Below are positions 1-8,889 of a stretch of 56,044 nucleotides of DNA, piece by piece. This DNA is from Petralouisia muris. GTDB taxonomy: Bacteria; Bacillota; Clostridia; Lachnospirales; Lachnospiraceae. The stretch spans positions 1 to 56,044 of the forward strand of contig NZ_SRYA01000034.1 in the NCBI RefSeq assembly GCF_004793545.1, read 5' to 3'. The position numbers were made by a program, and so were the translations under genes. Positions within the stretch are counted from its first letter, which is position 1, and every line of letters begins with the position of its first letter. The notes below the pieces were generated by a model that had not been told where the DNA came from, ran no database searches, and worked only from the letters and a program-made list of their open reading frames with translations.

Positions 1-161
1 GGAAGCTGTTGCGGCTTGAATTAAGACGTAAATTCAACTAACTTTGGAAAGAACCCCTAAAATTATTGTTTTTCAGGCTTTTTCTATCATGACATCTCGT
101 ACTGACTTCCTTCGTTCCACCTGTTCATACACTGAGTGCCAGCTAAGCCTTCATGCTGCTT
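1..161. other. Non-coding edge downstream of the neuA-like gene
   Basis: No complete gene is visible. On the minus strand there is a short open stretch of about 22 codons (roughly 150 to 71) reading WHSVYEQVERRKSVRDVMIE and ending in a stop, with no start codon or ribosome site. It could be the tail of a degraded gene, but I do not recognise it. No clear terminator follows the neuA-like gene inside the window, so the operon may continue to the left. Confidence 0.3.
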
Positions 162-851
162 TCAGAATATTTTTTTCATAAGAATCTCTGCCATAGCAAA
201 GTCAAGTTCATCGTCAATGTCTATGGAATGTTGTTTGGGCATGATGTAAGCATAGCATTTTTCTTTATAAACATTTGATGCGGAATATAAATGCTCCACT
301 TTCAAAATATAAACAGCCCCATTCTCCCGGTAATACACCGGCAGACTTTGCCTGGGAAGATATGCCAGTTTCTCATCCTCGAAATCTTTCATAGACAAAT
401 CTTCCGGCAGCGTATTGCTCCACAACGGAGAATGTTCCATTTCACATACAGACGAGATCATATTCGCCTGCTTATCCCTGAAAAATCTAAAAGCGCATGC
501 AATATCTTCTGATGTCCGAAGAGGAGATGTTGGCTGTAATACTGTAATAGTATCGAAATGTTCTTTATATTCTTCATACTTGTTCAGCACAAAGCGCATG
601 GCGTCCCACATCAGGGCTGTATCAGAAGAAGTCGCCATATCTCTTAAAAATGGGATATCAGCTCCATAATGTATGCCGATTTCTGCATACTCTTCCGAAT
701 CTGTGGAAACATGTATTCTGTCAAATAATTTCGTATTTTGCGCCGCTTCTATGGCATAAGCCAATAATGGCTTGCCATTCAGCAGCTTTATATTTTTATC
801 TTTTAATCCTTTTGAACCGCTTCTTGCGGGGATGACTGCAATGTTTTTCAT
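162..851 (-). CDS. neuA: Acylneuraminate cytidylyltransferase family protein (CMP-nonulosonate synthetase)
   Basis: This 229-residue protein should activate a nine-carbon acidic sugar with CTP to give the CMP-sugar used by a transferase in the cytoplasm. Seen: the N-terminal nucleotide-binding motif IPARSGSKGLKDKN (residues 7-20), the PTSPLR motif near residue 108 and the acidic SIDIDDELDF motif near the C terminus, all diagnostic of the NeuA/LegF/PseF family. A good AGGAG lies 6 bases before the ATG. It is the last gene of the long operon below flagellin and belongs with the NeuB and NeuC homologues. Family membership is secure, but whether the substrate is N-acetylneuraminate, legionaminate or a relative cannot be read from the sequence. 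Confidence 0.9.
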   Translation of the reverse strand: MKNIAVIPARSGSKGLKDKNIKLLNGKPLLAYAIEAAQNTKLFDRIHVSTDSEEYAEIGIHYGADIPFLRDMATSSDTALMWDAMRFVLNKYEEYKEHFDTITVLQPTSPLRTSEDIACAFRFFRDKQANMISSVCEMEHSPLWSNTLPEDLSMKDFEDEKLAYLPRQSLPVYYRENGAVYILKVEHLYSASNVYKEKCYAYIMPKQHSIDIDDELDFAMAEILMKKIF

Positions 852-866
852 ATTGTACTCCTATTT

Positions 867-3140
867 TTAGATAGAACATAAAAATCCTAAATCCTCTGAA
901 ACAATTAATACCGTATTTTTCATCCCATCTATCTCACATATTGAATACGCAATCTCTTCCTTCTCTAAAATCCCAAGAATCGCTCCAATTGTCTTCCTCT
1001 CTCCAGGCCTTTCAGAATCATCTACCATAATTACAAAAGAATCAGCCAAACATTCTGGAAGTATTTCCATAATATCTACTCTGGAATATTCCTCGCTTCC
1101 CTGAGGGCCATCCACAAAAATAAAATCAAATATTTTATCAGTGAGTGTTTCTGCAAATTTGTCATAATATTTTATCGGTGCAGTTGTATGAACCCATCTT
1201 CCTTTATAAATAGTTTCTTTTCTTTCTAACCATACTATTTCTGTATCCTTTTTTTCCCCATGTTTATCCAGGAAAAACTCTATCCAATCTTTATCATGCT
1301 CCACAATGTAATGCTGTGCATGAAAATATTCTGCATAAGCGCCAATCACCCTGGTAGACTGCCCCAAGCCTATTTCTAAAATACGCTTTGGCCTAAATTC
1401 ATCCAGCGAGCGATACAATACATACAATCCCTGATAGGAAATGGCAACTCTTCCAGGCGATAATGATACTTCTTTCAGCCATTCACTGCCATTTATCGTA
1501 CTATTAAATACAACTGCAAACTCATTGTCCCTGCTTCTTCTTTCTGTAACATATGCAAGATGCGTCAATTGATCCAGTTTATTCTCAAGATTCACCACCT
1601 TTTCTTTTAGTTCCGTTCCAAAATCCTCATCTTTCTTCTTTGCAAATATATTATAAAACTTAAGTTCATCTACGAACCGATCTCCCTGTTGATACTCCAC
1701 GCCAATATTTGAAAAGAGCTTCTCAAACATTCCTTTCATATCTTCTAATTCCAAACTTCTTTCCCTGCTCTTTTCTCTCATGCTGTTATATAATTCCCCA
1801 TCCTTATAATAACTCTTTAAGCGCTCCTCCATTTCCTGATAAGAACCTACTCCAAATTCTTTTCCGCAGACATCCCATGCGTCCCCATACCTTGTAGTAA
1901 TTACTGGAATCCCATGGTACATTGCCTCGAAAGCAGCTCTGCCGCCGCCTTTTCTGTTTGGCTGAATGTACACATCGGCAAGCCGGATTGCCTGACTTCC
2001 ATCTTCTACATCCCCTGTAAAAGATAACTTTTCACGATTGGTAAATTTATCTGCTATCTGCTCTTCTTCAAATATCTCGCCAATTACCATAAAGTGACTA
2101 TTAGGCAGTTCACCCAATACCCGATCTACCATTTCTAAAAATTCATCATCCATTTCCTCCTGCATTCTGTTCCCTGCTGAGACAATCAGCCATTCGTCTT
2201 CCGCTACTCCAAACTCTTTTCTTGTGTAAAAACGCAATGTATTCTCATCCGGCATAATATAATTAAAGACAGCTTCCACCACTTTCTGCCAAGGCTGTAA
2301 CCTTTCTATCTTCTTTTTGTCTGTATCTCTCAGCTGCCTGTTGAGCACTAAATAATCCGCCATGCTCACTGGCATAGCAGTTGTACATGCAATTGTAGCA
2401 GTCCTCACAAAATGCCGGCATAAATCAGATGTAAATGAGCTGCCGCCCACATTCAGCACAAGCCTTGGAGATAATTTTTTAATGTTATAAATAACATTCG
2501 CTATTTCCTGCAAATCCGGCATTGTTACCGGCACTTGATAAAAAGAAAACTTTTCGCCCTTATATGGAAGTTCATTTATCCTATTATAACCTTCTGCAAA
2601 ACTAGCTGTCGCATTAAAATTCATATATGGAAAATTCTCCAAATGAAATCCCGAATCATTAATTATAGTTACAGAAATCCCTAATCTTTTCTGAATTGTA
2701 TATGCATAATCCAATACTCGTCTCGTCGGAGCGTGTTTTAAATCCAAAAACTGATCTGTAATAATAACGATGACATCTTGTTCTTCCTGAACTTTATCGC
2801 CTTCTATCAAAGAAGCCGGCATAGCATTCTCTATTTTAAGATATATAGCCGCATAGACCTCCTCCAATGTCTGCCCGCACTCGTCAAATAATTCTGATAC
2901 AAAATAATTTCTCTGTAGTATCCAATATAAGGTCCATCTTTCTTTGAGCGGAAAAAAATCTTCTCTGGCAATACTGCACAGCAGTTCAAAGGCCTTAACT
3001 TTCAGTATTTCTTTATAATCATCCCTTGCTAATACAATAATACAAAGACTCACTACATCCCTTACTTCATCTGTTGAAATTTTAAATAAACTATTTTTGT
3101 CATTATGAAAAAAATCTATCAATCCCTCTGTCCGATCCAT
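867..3140 (-). CDS. Glycosyltransferase fused to a class I SAM methyltransferase-like domain
   Basis: A two-enzyme protein of about 757 residues. The N-terminal and middle parts (to about residue 490) form a GT-B glycosyltransferase: the segment GGGRAAFEAMYHGIPVI has the glutamate-containing nucleotide-sugar site typical of GT4-like enzymes. A short predicted coiled coil (FGTELKEKVVNLENKLDQL) follows, then a C-terminal Rossmann fold with ILEIGLGQSTR and FDFIFVDGP, which looks like a SAM-dependent methyltransferase. I chose ATG at 3140 rather than GTG at 3146 because GGAGG is then 10 bases away instead of 4. It sits between a methyltransferase gene and neuA, so it probably adds and methylates a sugar of the flagellar glycan. 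Acceptor and sugar are unknown, and methyltransferase activity is inferred from the fold only. Confidence 0.75.
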   Translation of the reverse strand: MDRTEGLIDFFHNDKNSLFKISTDEVRDVVSLCIIVLARDDYKEILKVKAFELLCSIAREDFFPLKERWTLYWILQRNYFVSELFDECGQTLEEVYAAIYLKIENAMPASLIEGDKVQEEQDVIVIITDQFLDLKHAPTRRVLDYAYTIQKRLGISVTIINDSGFHLENFPYMNFNATASFAEGYNRINELPYKGEKFSFYQVPVTMPDLQEIANVIYNIKKLSPRLVLNVGGSSFTSDLCRHFVRTATIACTTAMPVSMADYLVLNRQLRDTDKKKIERLQPWQKVVEAVFNYIMPDENTLRFYTRKEFGVAEDEWLIVSAGNRMQEEMDDEFLEMVDRVLGELPNSHFMVIGEIFEEEQIADKFTNREKLSFTGDVEDGSQAIRLADVYIQPNRKGGGRAAFEAMYHGIPVITTRYGDAWDVCGKEFGVGSYQEMEERLKSYYKDGELYNSMREKSRERSLELEDMKGMFEKLFSNIGVEYQQGDRFVDELKFYNIFAKKKDEDFGTELKEKVVNLENKLDQLTHLAYVTERRSRDNEFAVVFNSTINGSEWLKEVSLSPGRVAISYQGLYVLYRSLDEFRPKRILEIGLGQSTRVIGAYAEYFHAQHYIVEHDKDWIEFFLDKHGEKKDTEIVWLERKETIYKGRWVHTTAPIKYYDKFAETLTDKIFDFIFVDGPQGSEEYSRVDIMEILPECLADSFVIMVDDSERPGERKTIGAILGILEKEEIAYSICEIDGMKNTVLIVSEDLGFLCSI

Positions 3141-3184
3141 TTCCACCTTTCCTCCAAACTCTATTTTTTCAATTTAAATTTCTT

Positions 3185-3844
3185 CTATTTCTCCGCCTGC
3201 ACCAAAAATTGTTCCACAACATTGCCCCTGTCCGTAAATCTTAAAGTATCTGCCACAATGTTCTGAAAACCGGTTTCTTTCAGCAGATTTATTAATTCAT
3301 TTTCATCATAAAAATGTGATATGCCTCTCCCCGCCAAACCGCCTTCTATAATATCACAAAACGTATTTTTTTCTAATTTCGTTCCCGTTCCAAATCCCGT
3401 AGTCCCCGTTGTGAAAGATACCGAAAATAATTTCCCGCCCTTTTTTAACATACGATATATCTGTTGATACATTTTTAAAATATTTTCTTTTCTATTTGCA
3501 TAAACAGTTGCATTATCGATGACGCAATCGAAAAAATCATCTTCGTAATCCAGTTCTAAAGCATCCCTGACTCTAAGATCCGCCTGTAATTTTTCTTCTT
3601 TCAGTCTTGCTTCCACTTTATTCACTGCACTTTTAGATCCGTCAAATCCATATGTATCAAATCCCTCCCTGGCCAAATACCAGGTATGGCTTCCTCCGCC
3701 GCAGCCAAAATCCAATATTTTCACTGCTTTCCGATCCCCATTATAATAATTTCTTGCAACAAAGCGAATTACCGGCTCTGAAGGATATTTTCCCCATTCC
3801 TGCGCCGCATGGATCTTTTCCCAAGTCTCATCAAATGATTTCAT
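3185..3844 (-). CDS. Class I SAM-dependent methyltransferase (intact paralogue)
   Basis: A 219-residue methyltransferase with motif I LDFGCGGGSHTW (around residue 45), the acidic FDGS motif and a post-motif FFDCVIDNATV, typical of the Methyltransf_11/25 fold. Its start overlaps the neuC stop as ATGA (3841-3844), so the two are translationally coupled; GGAG lies 7 bases upstream. It is a close paralogue, colinear over the full length, of the frameshifted gene at 5059-5719. Motif I is encoded here by mixed glycine codons (GGC, GGA) with no G-run, so this copy should be stably on. By position it should methylate the flagellar glycan or its precursor; the target atom is unknown. Confidence 0.85.
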   Translation of the reverse strand: MKSFDETWEKIHAAQEWGKYPSEPVIRFVARNYYNGDRKAVKILDFGCGGGSHTWYLAREGFDTYGFDGSKSAVNKVEARLKEEKLQADLRVRDALELDYEDDFFDCVIDNATVYANRKENILKMYQQIYRMLKKGGKLFSVSFTTGTTGFGTGTKLEKNTFCDIIEGGLAGRGISHFYDENELINLLKETGFQNIVADTLRFTDRGNVVEQFLVQAEK

Positions 3845-5013
3845 ACCAACTCTCCTTCTATATCATGAAATTTCTTTTTTAAATCTATCTTCCCGGACTG
3901 TAGAAAAGTTTTCATTGTCTTCACAATATTTTCCGATGTATCCCCATCTCCATAAGGATTTTTCGTTTCTTTGGCAATTTTCCGAAATTCTTTCGACATT
4001 GCTTTTTCTATGCTCTCTTTTATCGCCTGAACGTCCGGCTTACAGTCAATAATGCTGCTTGCGCGCAGCCTTCCTTTCTGCCTGTTCCCAATATTGATCG
4101 TAGGAATTCCAAAACACGGAACTTCCACAATTCCGCTGGAAGAATTGCCAATTACAAACTCTGCATTTTTTATCAGGCTGAGATAACGCTGAATTCCTAA
4201 TGAAGTATAGCAAAAAATATTCTTGCATTCTTTCATACTGTCTTGGAATATTTTATTGATTATCTGCCCCTGTAAATCTGCATTGGCTAACGTAACTATA
4301 AAATTTATATCAGGAAATAATCTCAGCGCAGATATTACTTCCTCCGTTTGTCTTTGCGCCGAAGCCTTTTCCAATGTAACCGGATGGAATGTCAGACTTG
4401 CATATGGTTTTTCCAGAGAAATTCCCAAAAATTTCTCTAATTCCGTTTGCGAAAGATACTCCATCTTCCTGATATTTTCTACACCCACATCCCCATAGTT
4501 AAACACTCGTTCCGGCGCCTCTCCCAACTGGATAATTCTTCTCCGGTATGTTTCACATGCCGGAAAATGCAGATAACTCATTTTCGTAATGCAATGACGC
4601 ACTGCATCATCTATGGCGCCCTCTGTTACCTCGCCACCGGAAATATGGGCAATAGGAATTCCAAATATCATTGCGCTGCTGCAGATGGGAAGCAATTCAT
4701 AGCGATCGCCCTCCACCACTATCATATCCGGCATTTGGCGGGCATACATTTCCGCAAACAATTTTGCGGCATTTGCCATTGTATGGCATATATCTATTTC
4801 TGTATCATTCTTTTGCAAAATTTCAATCTGCTCCGCAATCGGAAATCCATCTTCTTTGATTTCCGCCACAGTATTCCCAAAATGTTTTGATAAATGCGTT
4901 CCAGTAACTGCAAGTATCAGCTCCATCTCATCATCTTTTATAATATTCCGAATCACACCCCGCAAAAGACCATATTCCGCCCGTGTTGCCGTTACTACGC
5001 AAATTCTTTTCAT
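3841..5013 (-). CDS. neuC: UDP-N-acetylglucosamine 2-epimerase, hydrolysing (NeuC/LegG family)
   Basis: This 390-residue protein should convert a UDP-linked HexNAc to free ManNAc (or the 2,4-diacetamido analogue) plus UDP, the first committed step to a nonulosonic acid. Seen: N-terminal VTATRAEYGLL, GDRYE near residue 100, HISGGEVTEGAIDDAVRH (about 120-138), and the C-terminal GNSSSGIVEVP and GNRQKGR, all conserved in the GT-B-fold NeuC/LegG family. Length is normal. It lies between the phase-variable methyltransferase and its intact paralogue and overlaps the latter by four bases. The choice between NeuC and LegG cannot be made, because the dehydratase and aminotransferase needed for the legionaminic route are not evident in the window. 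Confidence 0.9.
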   Translation of the reverse strand: MKRICVVTATRAEYGLLRGVIRNIIKDDEMELILAVTGTHLSKHFGNTVAEIKEDGFPIAEQIEILQKNDTEIDICHTMANAAKLFAEMYARQMPDMIVVEGDRYELLPICSSAMIFGIPIAHISGGEVTEGAIDDAVRHCITKMSYLHFPACETYRRRIIQLGEAPERVFNYGDVGVENIRKMEYLSQTELEKFLGISLEKPYASLTFHPVTLEKASAQRQTEEVISALRLFPDINFIVTLANADLQGQIINKIFQDSMKECKNIFCYTSLGIQRYLSLIKNAEFVIGNSSSGIVEVPCFGIPTINIGNRQKGRLRASSIIDCKPDVQAIKESIEKAMSKEFRKIAKETKNPYGDGDTSENIVKTMKTFLQSGKIDLKKKFHDIEGELV

Positions 5014-5058
5014 CTTTAACCCTCTGTTATCTTACATCCATACTTATTTTTTAATTTA

Positions 5059-5719
5059 TCATTTCTCTGCCTGCACTAAAAACTGTTCGACAATATCCTC
5101 TCTGTCTGTAAATCTCAGGCTGTCAATAATAATTTTTTGAAAACCAATAGTTTCTAACAAACTATTTAATTCTTCCTTTTCAAAAAAATGACATGTTCCC
5201 CTTCCTTTCAAACTCCCTTCCGTAATATCTTTAAAAGTATTCTTTTCCAATTCTATACCAGTTCCGCATCCTGTTGTTCCTGTTGTAAAAGTAATAGAAT
5301 ATAATTTCCCGCCCTGCTTTAAAAGACGATAAGTTTCCTGATACATTTTCACTATATTTCCATACATATTTGAGACTATCGTTGCACTATCGATAATGCA
5401 ATCAAAAAAATCCATTTGATAATCTAATTCCAATGCATCCCGAACCCTTACATCCGCCTGCAGTTCTTCCGCTTTTAATCTCTCTTTGACTTTCTCGACA
5501 GCGCTCTTAGAACCGTCAAATCCATATGTATCGAACCCTTCCCTGGCTAAATACCAGGTGTGGTTACCCCCCCCCCACTCCAAAATCTAACATCTTGATG
5601 GAATGCCGTTCTTTTCCGTAATAATTTCTTGCCACGAACCGTATTACTTGTTCTGAAGGATACTTCCCCCACTCTTGTGTTGCATGAATATTTTCCCATA
5701 CTTCATCAAATGATTTCAT
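5059..5719 (-). pseudogene. SAM methyltransferase gene frameshifted at a poly-G(10) tract; candidate phase-variable gene
   Basis: Translation from ATG 5719 (GGAG ribosome site just upstream) gives MKSFDEVWENIHATQEWGKY and continues colinear with the paralogue at 3185-3844, but runs into TAA at 5564-5566 directly after ten consecutive G. The +1 frame from 5583 to 5059 encodes the rest of the enzyme. Removing one G restores exactly 219 codons plus stop, the same length as the intact paralogue, and gives a motif I of GVGGG. The tract lies in the SAM-binding loop, so the off state destroys the cofactor site. This is the classic layout of slipped-strand phase variation. A homopolymer sequencing error is the main alternative. 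Confidence 0.85.
5567..5576. repeat. Homopolymeric G/C tract of 10 (C on plus strand)
   Basis: Ten consecutive C on the plus strand (G in the coding strand of the methyltransferase) in an otherwise AT-rich neighbourhood. Nine G put the gene in frame and ten G put it out of frame. The same protein position in the paralogue at 3185-3844 uses mixed glycine codons, so the run is not required by the amino-acid sequence. Confidence 0.95.
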
Positions 5720-5743
5720 CTCTCTTCTCCCTTTATTTATATT

Positions 5744-6745
5744 TTATTCCGTAATTAATTCATCTTCTTTAAAGTCTTTCACAGCAGCAGTTCCAACAAT
5801 CTCATACCACCGCATAGGACTGATGCCGTCTCCCGGGCGCTTCACAGAAAGATTGTCCGCTGTTAATTTTTCACCTTTCCTAATATCCCGTTTCGCCACA
5901 ATGCTTTTCCGTGCAATAGAAATATTCTTTTTTTCAGAGGGACTGGGCTTTTTCTCACCGCTTCCTATTGCCTTTTCAATATTTCGAATAGACGCCACCA
6001 TCTGTTTTAACTCTTCAGGTTCCAGGCTTGCCTTATGATCCGGCCCTTCCATATTTTTATCCAGCGTAAAATGTTTCTCTATGACAGATGCCCCTAAAGC
6101 TGCTGCGGCTATAGGAACCTCAATTCCTGCGGTATGATCTGAATATCCCACCGGAACCTGAAATACATCTTCCATTTTTCTCATTGCATGCAAATTTACG
6201 TCTTCCATTGGGGTAGGATATTCTGTATTGCAGTGGAGAAGCGTAATTTGACCCGCTCCATTTTTCCTCAGGACAGAAAGAGCTCTCTCAATTTCATCCA
6301 TCGTACACATGCCTGTGGATAAAATAATGTCTTTTCCTGTACTGGCAATCTTCTCTAAATATGGAAGATTTGTAATTTCTCCTGAAGGTATTTTCCAAAA
6401 GGGGATTCCAATCTCCTCCAAAAAATCAACACTTTCCAGATCAAATGGAGTGGACAGAAACATAATTCCTTTTTCCTTACAGTACTGTTGTATAGAACGG
6501 AACTGTTCAAAAGACAGTTCCAGTTTTTTTACCATATCAAACTGACTTTCCTCACTCCCCGTATTTTCCTTCTGATATTCTGCTTTTTGAGCAAACTTTG
6601 AAATTACATTTTCTGTCACAAACGTTTGGAATTTTACACAATCCGCCCCGGCTTCCACAGCCTTATCTACTAATTGAAGGGCCAGCTTATAATCTCCGTT
6701 ATGATTATCGCCTGCTTCTGCTATGATAAATACTTTTTTTTCCAT
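5744..6745 (-). CDS. neuB: Nonulosonic (sialic/legionaminic) acid synthase, NeuB family with SAF domain
   Basis: This 333-residue enzyme should condense a ManNAc-type sugar with phosphoenolpyruvate to give a nine-carbon 2-keto acid. Seen: AEAGDNHNG (residues 9-17), the KFQTF strand, KIPSGEITN near residue 117, GYSDHTAG near 198 and EKHFTLDK, which make up the NeuB TIM barrel. A C-terminal SAF (antifreeze-like) domain of about 55 residues (KSIVAKRDIRKGEKLTADNL) closes the active site in this family. GGAGGA is 4 bases before ATG. KIPSGEITN resembles Neu/Leg synthases more than pseudaminic acid synthases. It forms a pathway with the NeuC and NeuA homologues in the same operon. Confidence 0.93.
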   Translation of the reverse strand: MEKKVFIIAEAGDNHNGDYKLALQLVDKAVEAGADCVKFQTFVTENVISKFAQKAEYQKENTGSEESQFDMVKKLELSFEQFRSIQQYCKEKGIMFLSTPFDLESVDFLEEIGIPFWKIPSGEITNLPYLEKIASTGKDIILSTGMCTMDEIERALSVLRKNGAGQITLLHCNTEYPTPMEDVNLHAMRKMEDVFQVPVGYSDHTAGIEVPIAAAALGASVIEKHFTLDKNMEGPDHKASLEPEELKQMVASIRNIEKAIGSGEKKPSPSEKKNISIARKSIVAKRDIRKGEKLTADNLSVKRPGDGISPMRWYEIVGTAAVKDFKEDELITE

Positions 6746-6778
6746 TCTCTCCTCCGCTCCGTCACTTCCTTTTGCATA

Positions 6779-7831
6779 TTAAGCTCTGTATTTAATTAAA
6801 AACTGCTTAGCGTCATCAAAAGTCTGATCTTTTTCTCTTCTTAGGGACACTAATTCATCAAATGCCTGTGGATCAAAAATATTCCTTCCAATGCAAAAAT
6901 CCAACAATCCCTTCCTGTTAAAATGCTTCTTAAAAGTCAAAAGACTGTCTTCAGTTCCCACTCCGCCTCCCAAATGGAATTCCTTGATCCCCTGTTCCGC
7001 CGCCCAGTCAGCAGCCGTGCTCAGCAGCAAATTAGCCGACGCCAGTTTCCGATATTCCGGTAATGTTCCAGACAAGTGATAATGCATATATTTTTTATTA
7101 TAAAAAAAGATAGAAGCACTGACAGGCATTCCCTGATAAACGGCGTAAAAGTATATTATATTCTCTTTCATGTGATGATTTATATATTCAAAATATTCCC
7201 GTTTAAAATAATAATAATCTTCTGCTTCATTATTTCTCATCGTTGCTTCATATATATTCTGAAATTCTTCTGCCCTCTCACCTTTATCTTTTACAATTTC
7301 TACTCCATATTTCAGGGCTTTACGAACCATATTTCTATTATTGGGAGTCATATTCTTAAATATAATCTCTTTGTCTGCGGTATCCATATAAACTGTCTTT
7401 TTCATATACACAGTATCGCACACGTTCTCAATCGCTCTTTGATTCTGCAATAACGGATGAAAACGGAAAAATTGAGAAATTATTTTATGATTCCTGCACC
7501 ATTCGCTCAGCTCTCTTATGAAATTTTCAACCCATTCCGTTGTTATATCACCTTCTGTTAAAGGCCCTCCATACCCGTAAGGGGTCGTCCAGTCGTAATA
7601 GGTATCTGATTTTAAATAAGAAGACAGCGGTAAAAACTTTGCAATATCCTCCTGCATCATTACATAACACAGCTGTCCCCCATTTTGCTCATGATAAATT
7701 AAAACAGGCTGTCCGTCACCATGCAACTGTAAGGAACAGGCATATTCATTAAGATAATAAATATCCCAATCCCGAAAACTTTTTATTGTGCTGTTCCATT
7801 TTTCCTTTTTCTCTATTGGAATTATTTCCAT
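6779..7831 (-). CDS. FemAB/GNAT-like acyltransferase
   Basis: A 350-residue protein resembling the FemAB-like (BioF2/GNAT_6) acyltransferases. Residues about 155-300 carry MTPNNRNMVRKALKYGVEI, the pattern FYAVYQGMPVSASIFFYN, and HYHLSGTLPEYRKLASANLL, a typical acyl-CoA or aminoacyl-tRNA binding core, followed by FHLGGG. It is separated by only 2 bases from the upstream PLP-enzyme gene and lies directly before neuB. The context suggests it acylates an amino group created by that PLP enzyme on a nonulosonic acid or another flagellar sugar. The acyl donor is unknown. Confidence 0.7.
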   Translation of the reverse strand: MEIIPIEKKEKWNSTIKSFRDWDIYYLNEYACSLQLHGDGQPVLIYHEQNGGQLCYVMMQEDIAKFLPLSSYLKSDTYYDWTTPYGYGGPLTEGDITTEWVENFIRELSEWCRNHKIISQFFRFHPLLQNQRAIENVCDTVYMKKTVYMDTADKEIIFKNMTPNNRNMVRKALKYGVEIVKDKGERAEEFQNIYEATMRNNEAEDYYYFKREYFEYINHHMKENIIYFYAVYQGMPVSASIFFYNKKYMHYHLSGTLPEYRKLASANLLLSTAADWAAEQGIKEFHLGGGVGTEDSLLTFKKHFNRKGLLDFCIGRNIFDPQAFDELVSLRREKDQTFDDAKQFLIKYRA

Positions 7832-7833
7832 AG

Positions 7834-8886
7834 CTATCTCCTGATTTTTACGTAATCTCTTATCAGTTCTGTTAAATACCGAATATGTTCTGCCCCATAT
7901 CTTTGATCTATCGGTAGTGATAGAATTTGCTCTGACATTTCTTTTGCATCTTTATGATCCTCCAAACCGGTTCCGGCCAATGGCCAATGTACGGCGCAAT
8001 AGACCCGATGCTCCGCCAGATACTGGCGAAATTCATCCCTGCCATTCAAATAAACAGGACAGGCGAGGGGAACCATCTGCTTACCTTCCAGGGCTAATTC
8101 CATTCCGCATTTCTGCAATGCATTTCGCAGCATCCGATAATTCTTTCTTCTTTTTTCTTTCAAATCATCAATTGAAAAATACTTTAATAAGCTCCGGGAT
8201 AATCCAGAAATCCTATATATTTCCTTCTGTTTGTCCAGCTTCTCTTCCTCTTCTGTAAAAATCTTCCGGTACAATTCATTGCAATCTGCTTTCCCTTCAA
8301 TATACAGTTTTTTCAGAATCATGGCTTCCAAAAGTGCCGATGGATTTTTTGCAGATATATCCGCGAAAGAAATATCCATCCGCTCATTTTCGGAATACAA
8401 TACCCCACCATCCGGAACGGGAAACCATTTGCGCAGACTGCAGACACAATAGTCTCCTATGGTTCTTCTTTTTGTAAAAATACTGTGGGTAGTATCTTCA
8501 ATAATAACAAAACCATACTGTCTCCTGTTTCTATTTAACCAATTTAAAAACGTCTCATCCTGCATCTGCCCAAAATAATGCATAAGATAAACAGCGGTGA
8601 CGTTCTCTGAAAGTTTACTGTCCAAATCCTCTGTATCAACAGTAAAATCTCTCTTGATTTTATAAAATACGATTGAAAAATTTTCCCGATATACCTTTAC
8701 CACAGATTCGCAGATATAAGAGGGCAGCAGAATGATTCCCGAAGTTAACACTTGATTCAGGACAGCTAAAGCACTGCGCCCGCTGTCCATGTACCAAGTA
8801 TGATACAACTCTAAATAACGAAATATGTTGTTTTCTGTATTATGCAAGCTGGAGATATCTAATTCAAAATTACTGCCAAGCTCCAT
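7834..8886 (-). CDS. DegT/DnrJ/EryC1-like PLP-dependent aminotransferase
   Basis: A 350-residue fold-type I PLP enzyme, divergent from standard sugar aminotransferases. The segment GFVIIEDTTHSIF supplies the conserved Asp131 that contacts the PLP ring nitrogen. SLRKWFPVPDGG has Lys153 in the Schiff-base position followed by the DGG that corresponds to the family GEGG. GAGGAA lies 6 bases before the ATG, and the gene starts 3 bases after the maf-like gene stops. With a FemAB-like acyltransferase directly downstream, an amination-then-acylation pair for a nonulosonic acid or linker sugar is likely. The identity of the keto-sugar is not known. Confidence 0.7.
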   Translation of the reverse strand: MELGSNFELDISSLHNTENNIFRYLELYHTWYMDSGRSALAVLNQVLTSGIILLPSYICESVVKVYRENFSIVFYKIKRDFTVDTEDLDSKLSENVTAVYLMHYFGQMQDETFLNWLNRNRRQYGFVIIEDTTHSIFTKRRTIGDYCVCSLRKWFPVPDGGVLYSENERMDISFADISAKNPSALLEAMILKKLYIEGKADCNELYRKIFTEEEEKLDKQKEIYRISGLSRSLLKYFSIDDLKEKRRKNYRMLRNALQKCGMELALEGKQMVPLACPVYLNGRDEFRQYLAEHRVYCAVHWPLAGTGLEDHKDAKEMSEQILSLPIDQRYGAEHIRYLTELIRDYVKIRR

Positions 8887-8889
8887 AAA

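Noticed and set aside
4447-4890. 147-codon open frame on the plus strand
   Set aside because: It is antisense to neuC, with no ribosome site and no recognisable domain.
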